From the NCBI GenBank assembly GCA_016124385.1, contig WGNU01000007.1:151654-215653 (forward strand): DNA of 64,000 bases. The letters are read 5' to 3'. The DNA comes from Alphaproteobacteria bacterium (GTDB taxonomy: Bacteria; Pseudomonadota; Alphaproteobacteria; Micropepsales; Micropepsaceae). The notes beneath the pieces were generated by a model, which saw nothing but the letters and a program-made list of their open reading frames with translations, had not been told where the DNA came from and did not search any database. Both the position numbers and the translations under genes were made by a program. Of the stretch, positions 36,176 through 44,945 are shown piece by piece. How positions within the stretch are numbered: position 1 is the stretch's first letter; every line of letters starts with the position of its first letter.

Positions 36176-36838
36176 ATGCCGCCACAAGCAGAGCCACATG
36201 TCCTCATGGACAGGATGTACCGCGCCCAGCGGCACATCTACGACCTCACGCGAAAATACTACCTTCTCGGCCGCGACACGCTTATCGCCGAGTTGCCGGT
36301 CAAGATCGGGGAGACGCTGTGCGAGGTGGGGTGCGGGACGGCGCGCAATCTCGCCTTGCTCGCCAAACGGAACCCTGGCGCCTCGTTCTATGGCGTCGAT
36401 GCCTCAACCGAGATGCTCAAAACCGCGACGACCAACATGGCGCAAGCTGGCGTTGGCGACCGCGTGTCGCTCGCGGTCGCGCTCGCACAGAATTTCGACG
36501 GCGGCGCACTGTTCGGTCTGCAGCGCAAATTCGACCGGCTTCTTTTCTCCTACAGTCTCTCGATGATCGATGAATGGGAAGCCGCGCTTGAGCACGCATT
36601 TACGCAGGTGCGTCCGGGCGGCTTCATCCACATCGTCGATTTCGGCGATCAAGCAGGACTGCCAAGCTGGTTCAAGTCGCTGCTCAAGGGTTGGCTTGAC
36701 CAGTTCCATGTGCGCTTTCGCCCCGAGATCCGTCTCTGGTTCGAGGCGCAACAGCGCGCTGGCCGGGGACGGATGACCTATCGCGAGCACATGCGCGGCT
36801 ACGCCTACCTGCTGACGTTCGAAGTCAGCGGGTCTTGA
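36176..36838 (+). CDS. btaB: diacylglyceryl-homoserine N-methyltransferase (BtaB)
   Basis: 220-residue class I methyltransferase located directly after btaA. BtaB adds three methyl groups to the homoserine nitrogen of DGHS to form DGTS. The SAM motif LCEVGCGTARNLALLAKRNP, the acidic YGVDASTEM and the phrase FSYSLSMIDEWEAAL are typical; the start HVLMDRMYRAQRHIYDLTRKYYLLGRD is the family opening. The naming relies both on sequence and on the operon with btaA. Its last 14 bases overlap the convergent tesB gene. Confidence 0.92.
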   Translation: MPPQAEPHVLMDRMYRAQRHIYDLTRKYYLLGRDTLIAELPVKIGETLCEVGCGTARNLALLAKRNPGASFYGVDASTEMLKTATTNMAQAGVGDRVSLAVALAQNFDGGALFGLQRKFDRLLFSYSLSMIDEWEAALEHAFTQVRPGGFIHIVDFGDQAGLPSWFKSLLKGWLDQFHVRFRPEIRLWFEAQQRAGRGRMTYREHMRGYAYLLTFEVSGS

Positions 36839-37688
36839 GGCGCATCAGCCCTTCTTGAGCGACGCTTGCAACGAGATTGCCGTCTCGCGAAAAGACGGAG
36901 CCCCGATTGAAGCCGCGCGCGCCGCCAGCGGCGGGGCTGTCCTGCGCGTAGAGCAGCCACTCGTCCATACGGAAGCGGGTGTGGAACCACATGGCATGGT
37001 CGAGGCTCGCCATGATGAGTTTGCCGGACATCCAGCCGAGCCCGTGCGGCAGCAGGCAGGTATCGAGCAGGCTCATGTCAGACGCGTAGGCGAGGATGCA
37101 TTGATGGAGCTTGGGATCGTCTGGCAGGGAGCCATTGGCCTTGAGCCAGATGTTCTGGATCGGCTCGCGCTTCTCCGGCTCCCAGAAATCGACGGGCTCG
37201 ACCGGCCGCTGCTCGATCGGACGTTCGCGTGCGAACCAATGCTTGTCCTTTTCAGGAACGCGTTCCGCGAGGGCCGCGCGGCGATCGCCTTCGGAGGGTA
37301 ATTCCTCCGGCGGGGTGACGGAGGGCATGCCGAACTGGTGGCCAAGACCCGGCTCGTCGATGTGATAGGAGACCCCCATATTGAAGATCTGCCGTCCGTG
37401 CTGGATCGCGACAACGCGGCGGGTCGCGAAGCTGCCACCGTCGCGGCTGCGATCGACCTCATAGAGAATGGGCGCTTTTGGATCGCCCCCCAGGATGAAG
37501 TATGCATGCAAAGAGTGGGCGAGCCGGTCGTCGTTGACGGTCCGGTTTGCCGCCACGAGGGCCTGCGCCAGCACCTGACCACCGAACACGCGCTCCGACC
37601 GATTCTTCGGGCTCACGCCGCGGAAGATATTTACTTCAATCGGTTCGAGGTCGAGAAGCGACAATAATTCAGCCAAATTCGCGGGCAT
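36825..37688 (-). CDS. tesB: acyl-CoA thioesterase II
   Basis: 287 residues, double-hotdog thioesterase that hydrolyses medium- and long-chain acyl-CoA. The family opening LLSLLDLEPIEVNIFRG, the RVFGGQVLAQAL segment, the first hotdog's LHAYFILGGDP, and the second hotdog's MASLDHAMWFHTRFRMDEWLLY with the catalytic Asp are all present, as is the terminal ASVAQEGLMR Gln. The ATG at 37688 gives the usual N-terminus; the frame to 37748 is an extension. It may moderate the acyl-CoA pool. Convergent with btaB. Confidence 0.95.
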   Translation of the reverse strand: MPANLAELLSLLDLEPIEVNIFRGVSPKNRSERVFGGQVLAQALVAANRTVNDDRLAHSLHAYFILGGDPKAPILYEVDRSRDGGSFATRRVVAIQHGRQIFNMGVSYHIDEPGLGHQFGMPSVTPPEELPSEGDRRAALAERVPEKDKHWFARERPIEQRPVEPVDFWEPEKREPIQNIWLKANGSLPDDPKLHQCILAYASDMSLLDTCLLPHGLGWMSGKLIMASLDHAMWFHTRFRMDEWLLYAQDSPAAGGARGFNRGSVFSRDGNLVASVAQEGLMRLKTR

Positions 37689-37870
37689 TCGCGCGTCCTG
37701 TCGGGGGAAGTGTTCCGACTGGTAGCCCGGGCAGCAGGCGCCAATCAAGACGCTGCGCCTGCGAATATGACATTCACAAAACTAGATGACCAAATTCGTC
37801 ATCCAGTATAGTCTCCCCTCATTCAAACCGACGAGCCCCGGCGCCGGGGCCGCACATGGGATCGGAAATC

Positions 37871-38317
37871 ATGCAACTCACCATAAACGGGACCCCTCGA
37901 ACCGTGGAGGTCGAGGAAGACATGCCGCTTCTTTGGGTCATCCGCGACGAATTGGGGATGACAGGGACGAAGTATGGGTGTGGCGTTGCGGCGTGTGGTG
38001 CATGCACGGTCCTGGTGAACGGTGCGGCCGTGCGGTCCTGCTCCATGCCGGCTTCTGCGGTCGAGGGCGCACAAATTACGACGATCGAGGGGCTCGCGCG
38101 GGGCGAGACACTTCACAAGGTGCAGGCGGCCTGGGTCGCGCATCAGGTGCCGCAATGCGGTTATTGCCAGTCGGGGCAAATTATGGCGGCGGTCGCTCTC
38201 CTCAATGAGAATCCGAGCCCCAGCGATGCCGATATCGATGCGGCGATGACCAATGTCTGCCGCTGCGGCACGTATGGCCGGATCCGCGCCGCGATCCATT
38301 CCGCCGCCAAGGCCTAA
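37871..38317 (+). CDS. (2Fe-2S)-binding small subunit of a molybdenum hydroxylase (IorA-like)
   Basis: 148-residue small subunit of a xanthine oxidase-family enzyme, closest in layout to isoquinoline 1-oxidoreductase alpha subunit IorA. A plant-type [2Fe-2S] site has its Cys in [24 protein letters not shown], and a second [2Fe-2S] site in the C-terminal helical domain has QCGYCQSGQ and [13 protein letters not shown]. The ATG at 37871 gives the family start [10 protein letters not shown]; another at 37856 is possible. It is followed 15 bases later by the large subunit gene, so both form one operon. It passes electrons away from the Mo site. Confidence 0.92.
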   Translation: MQLTINGTPRTVEVEEDMPLLWVIRDELGMTGTKYGCGVAACGACTVLVNGAAVRSCSMPASAVEGAQITTIEGLARGETLHKVQAAWVAHQVPQCGYCQSGQIMAAVALLNENPSPSDADIDAAMTNVCRCGTYGRIRAAIHSAAKA

Positions 38318-38332
38318 GGGGAGCGACCTATC

Positions 38333-40600
38333 ATGGCACTCATTACACGCCGCAACCTCCTCATCGGATCGGCCGCCGTCGGCGGCGCGCTGGTTCTCGG
38401 CATCGGCTATGCGCTGGCGCCTTTCTCGCGGCTCGGCGAAGCGCGCGATCTGCTGCAGAAGGACGGTTCCAACCTCCTCGTCACCTGGGTGAAAGTGACT
38501 CCGGACAATCGTGTCGTCGTCATCGTTCCGCACTCGGAAATGGGGCAGGGCGTGCATACGGCGCTGCCCATGATGCTGGCGGAAGAGATGGACGCCGATT
38601 GGTCCCTCGTCACAATGGAGCAGGCGCCAGCGGAGATGGCGTTCGCGAATGGACCGCTTGTCAAGGCGTTCCTCTCCGGTGGCGATGCCGCTTCGGTTCC
38701 ACAGTGGCTGGCGGGCACAACGGATTTCTTTGGCCGCAAGATGGCCGAGTACTTGACCGTGCAGATCACCGGCGGCAGCACCTCCGTCCGCATGACGGGC
38801 GTGGCCGGCATGCGCCCGGCCGGCGCGGCGGCACGTTGGATGCTCGTTCAGGCGGCGGCGCGTGAGTGGGGGGTCCCGGCCGAAGAAATCCAGGCCGCTA
38901 AGAGCATCCTTAGCCATTCGAGCGGCAAGACCGCAACCTATGGCCAGTTGGCGGCCAAGGCGGCTGATTTCGATCCGCCCACGAACCTTCCGCTCAAGGC
39001 CAAGAGTGAGTACCAGATCATCGGGCGGCCTGTTCAACGCTTCGACATTCCAGCCAAGGTCACGGGCGAGGCGGCCTACGCGATCGACACGCGCCTGCCC
39101 GACATGCTCTACGCGACGGTGAAGGCCTGTCCCGTGTTTGGCGGCACGGTCAAGAGCTTCGATGCGAGCGCAGTCGAGGGTCGCCGCGGCATCAAGGCGG
39201 TTATGCAAGTGACGAACGGCATTGCCGTCGTCGCGGACAATACGTGGCGTGCCATCCGCGCGTTCGATGATATCACCGTCGAATGGGAAGAAGGGGCAGG
39301 CGCGGCGCATTCCAGTGAGAGTATATTCGCGGGAATGGAGAAGGCCGTGATCGAGTCGGATCTCGCGGATGATTTCTCCTTTGGCGACGTGGAAGGTGCC
39401 ACCCAAGGCGCAGTGAGGACACTCGAGGCCACCTATCGCGTGCCATGGCTTGCGCACGCGACGATGGAGCCTATGAGCTGCACGGCTTCGTACAAGGACG
39501 GGAAGCTTGAATTGTGGTCCGGGTTCCAGGATCCACTCGGCGCGCGGGCCAGCGCCGCGACGCTGACCGGCATGTCGATGGACAATGTGACAGTCCATCA
39601 TACGACGATGGGCGGTGGCTTCGGGCGGCGCGCGGTGATGCTTGCCTCCGATCCGGCGGAGGCCCCGCGGTATCAAGCGAACCAACTCCTACAGGCCATT
39701 GAGATCGCAAAAGCGGTCGGCGTTCCAGTCAACCTCACGTGGACGCGCGAGGAAGACATGACTCAAGACTACTACCGCAACGCTTCCGTTGCGCGGGTTC
39801 GCGCGGGCGTGGATGCAAATGGCAAGGCCGTTTCCTGGCTCTATGACTATACGGAGAAACATGATCCGCCGGATGCGACATGGATCCCTTACGGCATCCC
39901 CGATCGCCGGGCGCGCTTCGCGAACGGGACAGATCCGATCCCCTTTGGTCCTTGGCGCAGCGTCGACAACAGCCATCATGCTTTCTTCATTGAAAGCTTT
40001 ATCGACGAATTAGCACATGAGGCAGGGCAGGACCCGGTGCAATACCGCTTGTCGCTCCTTGGCGAGGCACCCCGCTACAAAGCGGTCGTCGAAGCGGTGG
40101 CTGCACTTTCCCGCTGGGATCAGCCAGCGCCGGCCGGCCGTGCGCGCGGCATCGCGCTCAAGGAATCGTTTGGGTCGATCGTCGCCGAAGTCGCAGAAGT
40201 CTCGTTGGACGAGAGCGGGCAGGCGCGCGTGCATCACGTGTGGTGCGTTGCCGACCCGGGCGAGGTCGTCAATCCCGATACGTTTGCCGCGCAGATGGAA
40301 TCCGGCATCATCTACGGCCTCACCGCCGCGCTGTATGGCGAAATCTCTATCGAAGCGGGCCGCGTCGTCGAGCAGAACTTCCCGGACTACGAGATGGTGC
40401 GGATGGCGGATGCACCGCAGATAACCGTTAAGCTCATTGAGTCGGGCGCGGCAATCGGCGGGGCGGGAGAACCCGGCACACCCCCGATCGGAGCGGCAGT
40501 CGCGAACGCGGTCTTCAGTCTCACCGGCAAACGCATCCGCGAATTGCCGCTTCGCAAGCACGATCTGCGCGGCAATCAACAGCAGGCTCGGGTCCAGTAA
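38333..40600 (+). CDS. molybdopterin-binding large subunit of a molybdenum hydroxylase (IorB-like)
   Basis: 755-residue catalytic subunit of an isoquinoline-oxidoreductase/aldehyde dehydrogenase-type enzyme. A twin-arginine signal (ITRRNLLIGSAAVGGALVLG) leads a periplasmic protein; the small subunit has no signal and would be carried across with it. Cofactor-binding segments include GQGVHTALPMMLAEEMD, TMGGGFGRR and the C-terminal IGGAGEPGTPPIGAAVANAV with the active-site Glu. In IorB-like enzymes an aldehyde or N-heterocycle is hydroxylated with water, electrons going to a c-type cytochrome. No such cytochrome or XdhC-type chaperone gene is adjacent. Substrate is unknown. Confidence 0.92.
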   Translation: MALITRRNLLIGSAAVGGALVLGIGYALAPFSRLGEARDLLQKDGSNLLVTWVKVTPDNRVVVIVPHSEMGQGVHTALPMMLAEEMDADWSLVTMEQAPAEMAFANGPLVKAFLSGGDAASVPQWLAGTTDFFGRKMAEYLTVQITGGSTSVRMTGVAGMRPAGAAARWMLVQAAAREWGVPAEEIQAAKSILSHSSGKTATYGQLAAKAADFDPPTNLPLKAKSEYQIIGRPVQRFDIPAKVTGEAAYAIDTRLPDMLYATVKACPVFGGTVKSFDASAVEGRRGIKAVMQVTNGIAVVADNTWRAIRAFDDITVEWEEGAGAAHSSESIFAGMEKAVIESDLADDFSFGDVEGATQGAVRTLEATYRVPWLAHATMEPMSCTASYKDGKLELWSGFQDPLGARASAATLTGMSMDNVTVHHTTMGGGFGRRAVMLASDPAEAPRYQANQLLQAIEIAKAVGVPVNLTWTREEDMTQDYYRNASVARVRAGVDANGKAVSWLYDYTEKHDPPDATWIPYGIPDRRARFANGTDPIPFGPWRSVDNSHHAFFIESFIDELAHEAGQDPVQYRLSLLGEAPRYKAVVEAVAALSRWDQPAPAGRARGIALKESFGSIVAEVAEVSLDESGQARVHHVWCVADPGEVVNPDTFAAQMESGIIYGLTAALYGEISIEAGRVVEQNFPDYEMVRMADAPQITVKLIESGAAIGGAGEPGTPPIGAAVANAVFSLTGKRIRELPLRKHDLRGNQQQARVQ

Positions 40601-40621
40601 GGTTGATCTGGAGCGCTCCCG

Positions 40622-41584
40622 TCAAAGCCCGAAGGGCGAGGGGGGCGCTCCGGTGCTGGCCAGAAAGAGCCCAGCGCCGAATAGCGTGAGAGCGAGCGCG
40701 CCGCCAAGTCCTAGCGCTCGTGCGGCCAGCATCGTGGCTGTTCCGCCGCCGAACATTGCGGCCAACCCCGGACCGCGGGCGGTTGCCGTCGCGGCCGCGA
40801 GCACGGCGACCATTGTGCCCGTGCCGAGCGACATCGCGAGAACCGCGGCGATCCCCGCTAGCGGGAGGCTTTGGCCGAACGCGAAGATGAGGACGAGGAG
40901 GGCGCCCAGGCACGGCCGAATGCCGACCGAGGCGATGAGGCCCGCGATTGCTGTGAGGGAAAGCGGGTTCGCGGCAAGACGTGCTTCTGCCGCGTGATCG
41001 TGGCCGCATTCACCTCCATGAGCGTGGTCATGGCGGCTCGCGGCATCGGGATTCGTCATTGTGAAGAGCAGCGGGCGGGCTTCGCGGACAAACAGCCATA
41101 GTCCCAGCATGGCGATCAGCAGATAACTTGCCTGTTCTAGGACCGAGGCATCTTGCGTCATCGCGCGTGCGGAGATTCCCAAGATCCACGATGCGCCAGC
41201 GACGAGGACGATAGCCGTCAGCCCTTGGGCGAGGGAGCCCAGGAAGGCAAGCACGATACCGCGGCGGACGGTGTCGCCCGTCGCCACCAGATAGGCTGAG
41301 ATGATGGCCTTTCCGTGGCCGGGCCCGGCCGCGTGCAGCACGCCATAGAGAAACGAGAGGCTTATCAGAGCCCACAGCGCGGGGGCGGAATCCTCTTCCC
41401 TCAGGGCCCGCACTGCGTCTGCCAGCATGCCATGCAGCGCGCGCTGCTGGGCTTGCACCCAGCCAAGCGCCCAATGCCAGGCCGCGCTATCCGAGATCGC
41501 GTAGCCGATTGCGGCGAGGAGCAGCAACAATCCGCCGAGCAGGGTCAGGGTAAGCACGGTCTCGCGGTTCCACCACGCTGCCAT
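40622..41584 (-). CDS. nickel/cobalt transporter (NicO/RcnA-like)
   Basis: 320-residue inner-membrane protein. The NicO signature LHAAGPGHGKAIISAYLVATGDT is present, and a His-rich loop (RHDHAHGGECGHDH) sits between helices as in RcnA, the nickel/cobalt efflux protein. It lies two bases after the DUF1007 gene, an arrangement often seen in alphaproteobacteria, where the pair is thought to move Ni or Co across the inner membrane with a periplasmic partner. The ATG at 41584 has GAGAG upstream. Direction of transport cannot be settled from sequence. Confidence 0.9.
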   Translation of the reverse strand: MAAWWNRETVLTLTLLGGLLLLLAAIGYAISDSAAWHWALGWVQAQQRALHGMLADAVRALREEDSAPALWALISLSFLYGVLHAAGPGHGKAIISAYLVATGDTVRRGIVLAFLGSLAQGLTAIVLVAGASWILGISARAMTQDASVLEQASYLLIAMLGLWLFVREARPLLFTMTNPDAASRHDHAHGGECGHDHAAEARLAANPLSLTAIAGLIASVGIRPCLGALLVLIFAFGQSLPLAGIAAVLAMSLGTGTMVAVLAAATATARGPGLAAMFGGGTATMLAARALGLGGALALTLFGAGLFLASTGAPPSPFGL

Positions 41585-41586
41585 GC

Positions 41587-42237
41587 TCAACTCTCCGTGC
41601 AGACAATGGAAACCGTCTGGGCGTACCTCGCGCCAATATCGACATAGGTGCCGGTTCCTATCTGATCGTCCGGGACGTAGGCACCTTGCGCGTTTTGCTC
41701 GGGTTCGCGAATTGTGAAGCCGCATCCTGGCGGTGCCGCACCGTCGAACGTGACCGGATTTGTCTCGGCTAGGATCATCGCGATATAGAAGGTCGGATCG
41801 TAGCTTGAGAAAGCGACGCGTTCGATTCGCGGGTCGACGGGCGTTGCGAGCGGCAGCGTCATGTGCAGCGAGAGCTGGTTGTCAGTCAGCTCGGAGTAGT
41901 ACTCAGTGACTTCGCCATAGGTTGCCGGCGCGTCGTTGACGCGGATCTTGGTGAAGTAGTCGTACTCTTCGAGGTTGGTCACATTCTCGCGCGCGAGTCC
42001 TGCCAGCTCATCTCGGGAGTATTTTCCGTCGCCATCCGTATCGAGGCCCTCGATCGCCCACACCGAATAGAACTGGTCGAACGTCCAGGAAATCCGAAGG
42101 GCGGCAATCCGCCCCCCGTCGTCGAAGAGGACGTCGTTGCTCGAGTCGATGAAGACGTGCGGATGGGCACGGGCCGCGCCGGCAGCGGCCGCAAGAAGTG
42201 CCAGCGCGAGCATCGCCACTCGTTGTATGTGCCGCAT
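41587..42237 (-). CDS. DUF1007 family periplasmic protein
   Basis: 216 residues with a signal peptide ending ARA and a mature N-terminus HPHVFIDSSNDVLFDDGG, the family hallmark in which the first His may bind metal. The segment GLDTDGDGKYSRDELAG looks like an EF-hand loop and occurs in most DUF1007 members. C-terminal Cys residues (PPGCGF, SIVCTES) may pair. It is the upstream gene of the NicO pair and probably delivers metal to, or receives it from, that transporter. The ATG at 42237 is used; an ATG 15 bases upstream is also possible. Confidence 0.88.
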   Translation of the reverse strand: MRHIQRVAMLALALLAAAAGAARAHPHVFIDSSNDVLFDDGGRIAALRISWTFDQFYSVWAIEGLDTDGDGKYSRDELAGLARENVTNLEEYDYFTKIRVNDAPATYGEVTEYYSELTDNQLSLHMTLPLATPVDPRIERVAFSSYDPTFYIAMILAETNPVTFDGAAPPGCGFTIREPEQNAQGAYVPDDQIGTGTYVDIGARYAQTVSIVCTES

Positions 42238-42332
42238 GGAACCGCGCTCCATCGCGAGGGCAGAGGAATTTTGGAGCCCTTCCTTAGCGGGTCACCGCAC
42301 GCCGGCCAAGCGGAGACGCGTCGCAGCCGCCG

Positions 42333-44945
42333 TTAGGCGACCGCCGTCGCGCTCGTATCGTTGTGCGCGTGATGGTCGTTCGATACCTGGTGGAGGCCGC
42401 CGATCGCCGCTTCGAAGCCGCCGAAGCCGAAATCGTGGTTGCCCCCGCCTTGCTTCTGCTCGCCGCCGGCGAACTTGGCACCCTCGTACCCGCTCTTGGG
42501 ACAGTGGTCTCCGTCTCCTTTGGAGAAATGCGAGAGGTCGAGCGTGTCCTTCCCGTCCTTGTCGGTGACGAGGTCACTGCCCGACAGGCCCGATTGCTTC
42601 AGCAATTCGCCGTCGAAATGGCCCTTGCCGTGCTTGCCGGACTTGTCGCTTTCGTCGTCTGGGCCGCCCTTTCCGAACCAGTCCTTGTGGTCGTTGTCGA
42701 GGAAATCGCCGCCCTTACCGTTCAGCGACTTCTCATGACCCTTGCCATCCTCGCCGCCAGCCTTGCCCTTGGCCTTAGGCTCATTGCCATCGTCATGATC
42801 GCTCGACTTGCCGCCGCTCTTGGGGTTGTGATGGCTGTCGTGATCGTTCGACTGCGCATACGCCTTGGGCTTGTCGTGATCGTCCGACTTGCTGTCGCTC
42901 TTGGGCTTGTCGTGATCATCGTGATCCTTCTGGTCCTTACCGTCCCAGAGGCTCTTTTTGTCGTAATGTTGGGGTTCGCACGTCACGCGCGCATCGTTGT
43001 CGATGATCGTCGTCTTGACCTGCTTCGACGATTCATCAATCGGGCCTTCGGCCCCCTCGAGCGAGACTAGCTTTATCGAGAACTGTTCGTTCCCTTCAAC
43101 GAATTTGTCGTCGAACGTCTTCAGGTGGAACTCGAACGCGTGATCGGACTCGCCCGTGAACGTGAGTTTCAAGAGGTTGGGGTTCACCTGCTCGACCGAG
43201 ACATGGGCGAGGGCGGCCGCAACCGTGACGGCCTGCAGGAACGTGTTCTTGAAATCCGCACTGCACGTGTCGCCGAACTTGAACTGAAGGCCGACGCTTT
43301 GCTCCTTCGATGAGCCGCAGCCGCAGGGCTTGCCGCCTTCATCTTGGAGGGTGACGGTGTAGCAGGCGGACTTGCCTTCCTTTACCGTCGTTTCGCCGGT
43401 CAAGCAGAAGAGGCCGTCTGGGCGATCATTGTCGATGATCGTCGTGTCGACCTTGTCCTTGCTTGTGTCGATTTCGCCGCGACCGCCCGCATCGCTCAGC
43501 TTGAGTGTAAATGTCTCGTCGTCCTCGACGCTCGTCCCGTCCTTGGCTTTGAGGTTGAAGCTGAAGCTGGGGTCGGAATTCTCGTCGAACACCAGACGGA
43601 CCTGCTGGTTCGAGATCTTCTCGACCGTCACGCCAGCCGCTTCGGCTGCCGTCTTGATCGCGTCGTAGAGGGTCTTGGAATAGTCGGCTGGACCCGTCTC
43701 GCCGAATTCGTGCGTCAGCACGACGGACGCCTTTGCGCCGGGCGGCAGGCCATAGTCGCTGCCGGTCTTGAAGTTGACCGTGTACTTCGCAACGTCGCCT
43801 TCGCAGATCTTCACGTCGCCGCAAATCGAAAACGAGCCCTGGTCGTTATCATGGATCGTTGTCTGGACCGCCTCGCATTTGACGGTCGCGCCCGCCGGTT
43901 CGCTCAGCGAAATCGAGAAGGTCTCATCGTTCTCGATGGTATCGCCGTCTTTCGCCTTCATCGAGAATTTGAAGGACTCGTCCGATTCGCTCGTGAAGGT
44001 CAGCCGGACCTTGTCCTTACTGATCATCTCGACGATCACGCCGGCATTTTCCGCCGCGTTCTTGATCGCGTCGTAGAGGCGCTTGGAGAAGTCTGCCGGG
44101 CCCGTGTCGCCGAAATTCATGGTCACGACGACCGACGCCGTCTGACCCTCGGCAAGGCCCTTGCCACCGGTGTCCAACTCGATTCGGTAGTTCGCCGTCT
44201 CGCCTTCAACGATCTCACCGTCCGTACAGGAACAATCCTTGATGCAGAAGACGGCTTTCACCTCATCCGGCGGGGGAGGTGGGGGAGGGTTGTCCGGGTT
44301 TCCAGGGTTCTCGTCGTCGAGGCCCGGGTCGAGTTCGCGCGTCTTGGGGTTCTCGAAGCCGCGCGACGTGGGGTCGAGCAGGCTCGTCGGCGCTATGTCA
44401 CCGTCGCCAAGCCGGTCGATTTCAATTGGCGTGAAATTGCCGCCGCCCTGACGCGGGCCGATCGGTCCGTTGTCGCCCGTGCCGGCGTTCGTAAGCTGGG
44501 GCGGCGCGGCGGACGGCTCGACGAAGGCTTCCGGCTCGCCGAGGGGTCCGCCGACGCCCTGACCTTCGGCAACCTCGCCCGGAGGCGGGGCGGCCGGCTC
44601 AATGAATTGCTCCGACGCCGGACCACCAGCGAATTGCGCAAGCGGCACTTCCTCGCCGTTCGCCGTGATCGTCGCGTCCGAGCCAACGCCGTCGACGATG
44701 ACGATCTTGGAGCCGTCGGGCTGCGTGAAAACGATGTCGCGCCCGTCGATCGAAGGATTGGAGAGGTCTGCGCCGGGCGGAAGAACGAGACGGCCGCCTT
44801 CGCTCGCCATGATACGCGTCTTCACGCTAGGGTCGCTTTCGGCGGCCGCCTCGTGGGGCGCCACCATTCCGTCAACGCGGATCAACGGATCATGGACGCC
44901 CGCCATCACGGCGTCCTTCAGGCTCGGCGTGGTATTGATACCCAT
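42333..44945 (-). CDS. secreted Calx-beta repeat protein, candidate type I-exported adhesin (LapA-like)
   Basis: 870 residues without an N-terminal signal peptide. Residues 1-110 form a beta-rich N-terminal domain (RLVLPPGADLSNPSIDGRD, then VFTQPDGSKIVIVDGV) of the type that begins large T1SS adhesins. A Pro/Gly linker (111-230) includes PPPPPPP. Three tandem Calx-beta-type repeats follow (about 232-368, 373-507, 510-651), each ending TTIxDND, the Ca-binding edge, and each sharing a helix like YDAIKNAAENAG. The C-terminal 215 residues are rich in Asp, His, Lys, Ser and Gly (HDDHDKPKSDSK). No GGxGxD RTX repeats are seen. It is divergent from a complete type I secretion operon with a LapG-type protease, which suggests a small LapA-like surface adhesin; metal binding by the tail is inference. 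Confidence 0.78.
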   Translation of the reverse strand: MGINTTPSLKDAVMAGVHDPLIRVDGMVAPHEAAAESDPSVKTRIMASEGGRLVLPPGADLSNPSIDGRDIVFTQPDGSKIVIVDGVGSDATITANGEEVPLAQFAGGPASEQFIEPAAPPPGEVAEGQGVGGPLGEPEAFVEPSAAPPQLTNAGTGDNGPIGPRQGGGNFTPIEIDRLGDGDIAPTSLLDPTSRGFENPKTRELDPGLDDENPGNPDNPPPPPPPDEVKAVFCIKDCSCTDGEIVEGETANYRIELDTGGKGLAEGQTASVVVTMNFGDTGPADFSKRLYDAIKNAAENAGVIVEMISKDKVRLTFTSESDESFKFSMKAKDGDTIENDETFSISLSEPAGATVKCEAVQTTIHDNDQGSFSICGDVKICEGDVAKYTVNFKTGSDYGLPPGAKASVVLTHEFGETGPADYSKTLYDAIKTAAEAAGVTVEKISNQQVRLVFDENSDPSFSFNLKAKDGTSVEDDETFTLKLSDAGGRGEIDTSKDKVDTTIIDNDRPDGLFCLTGETTVKEGKSACYTVTLQDEGGKPCGCGSSKEQSVGLQFKFGDTCSADFKNTFLQAVTVAAALAHVSVEQVNPNLLKLTFTGESDHAFEFHLKTFDDKFVEGNEQFSIKLVSLEGAEGPIDESSKQVKTTIIDNDARVTCEPQHYDKKSLWDGKDQKDHDDHDKPKSDSKSDDHDKPKAYAQSNDHDSHHNPKSGGKSSDHDDGNEPKAKGKAGGEDGKGHEKSLNGKGGDFLDNDHKDWFGKGGPDDESDKSGKHGKGHFDGELLKQSGLSGSDLVTDKDGKDTLDLSHFSKGDGDHCPKSGYEGAKFAGGEQKQGGGNHDFGFGGFEAAIGGLHQVSNDHHAHNDTSATAVA

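Noticed and set aside
42333..44945. RTX nonapeptide repeats (GGxGxD) in the adhesin candidate
   Set aside because: I looked through the Asp/Gly-rich tail; the glycine-containing stretches (GGDFLDND, GKGGPDDE) do not form the tandem nonapeptide pattern.
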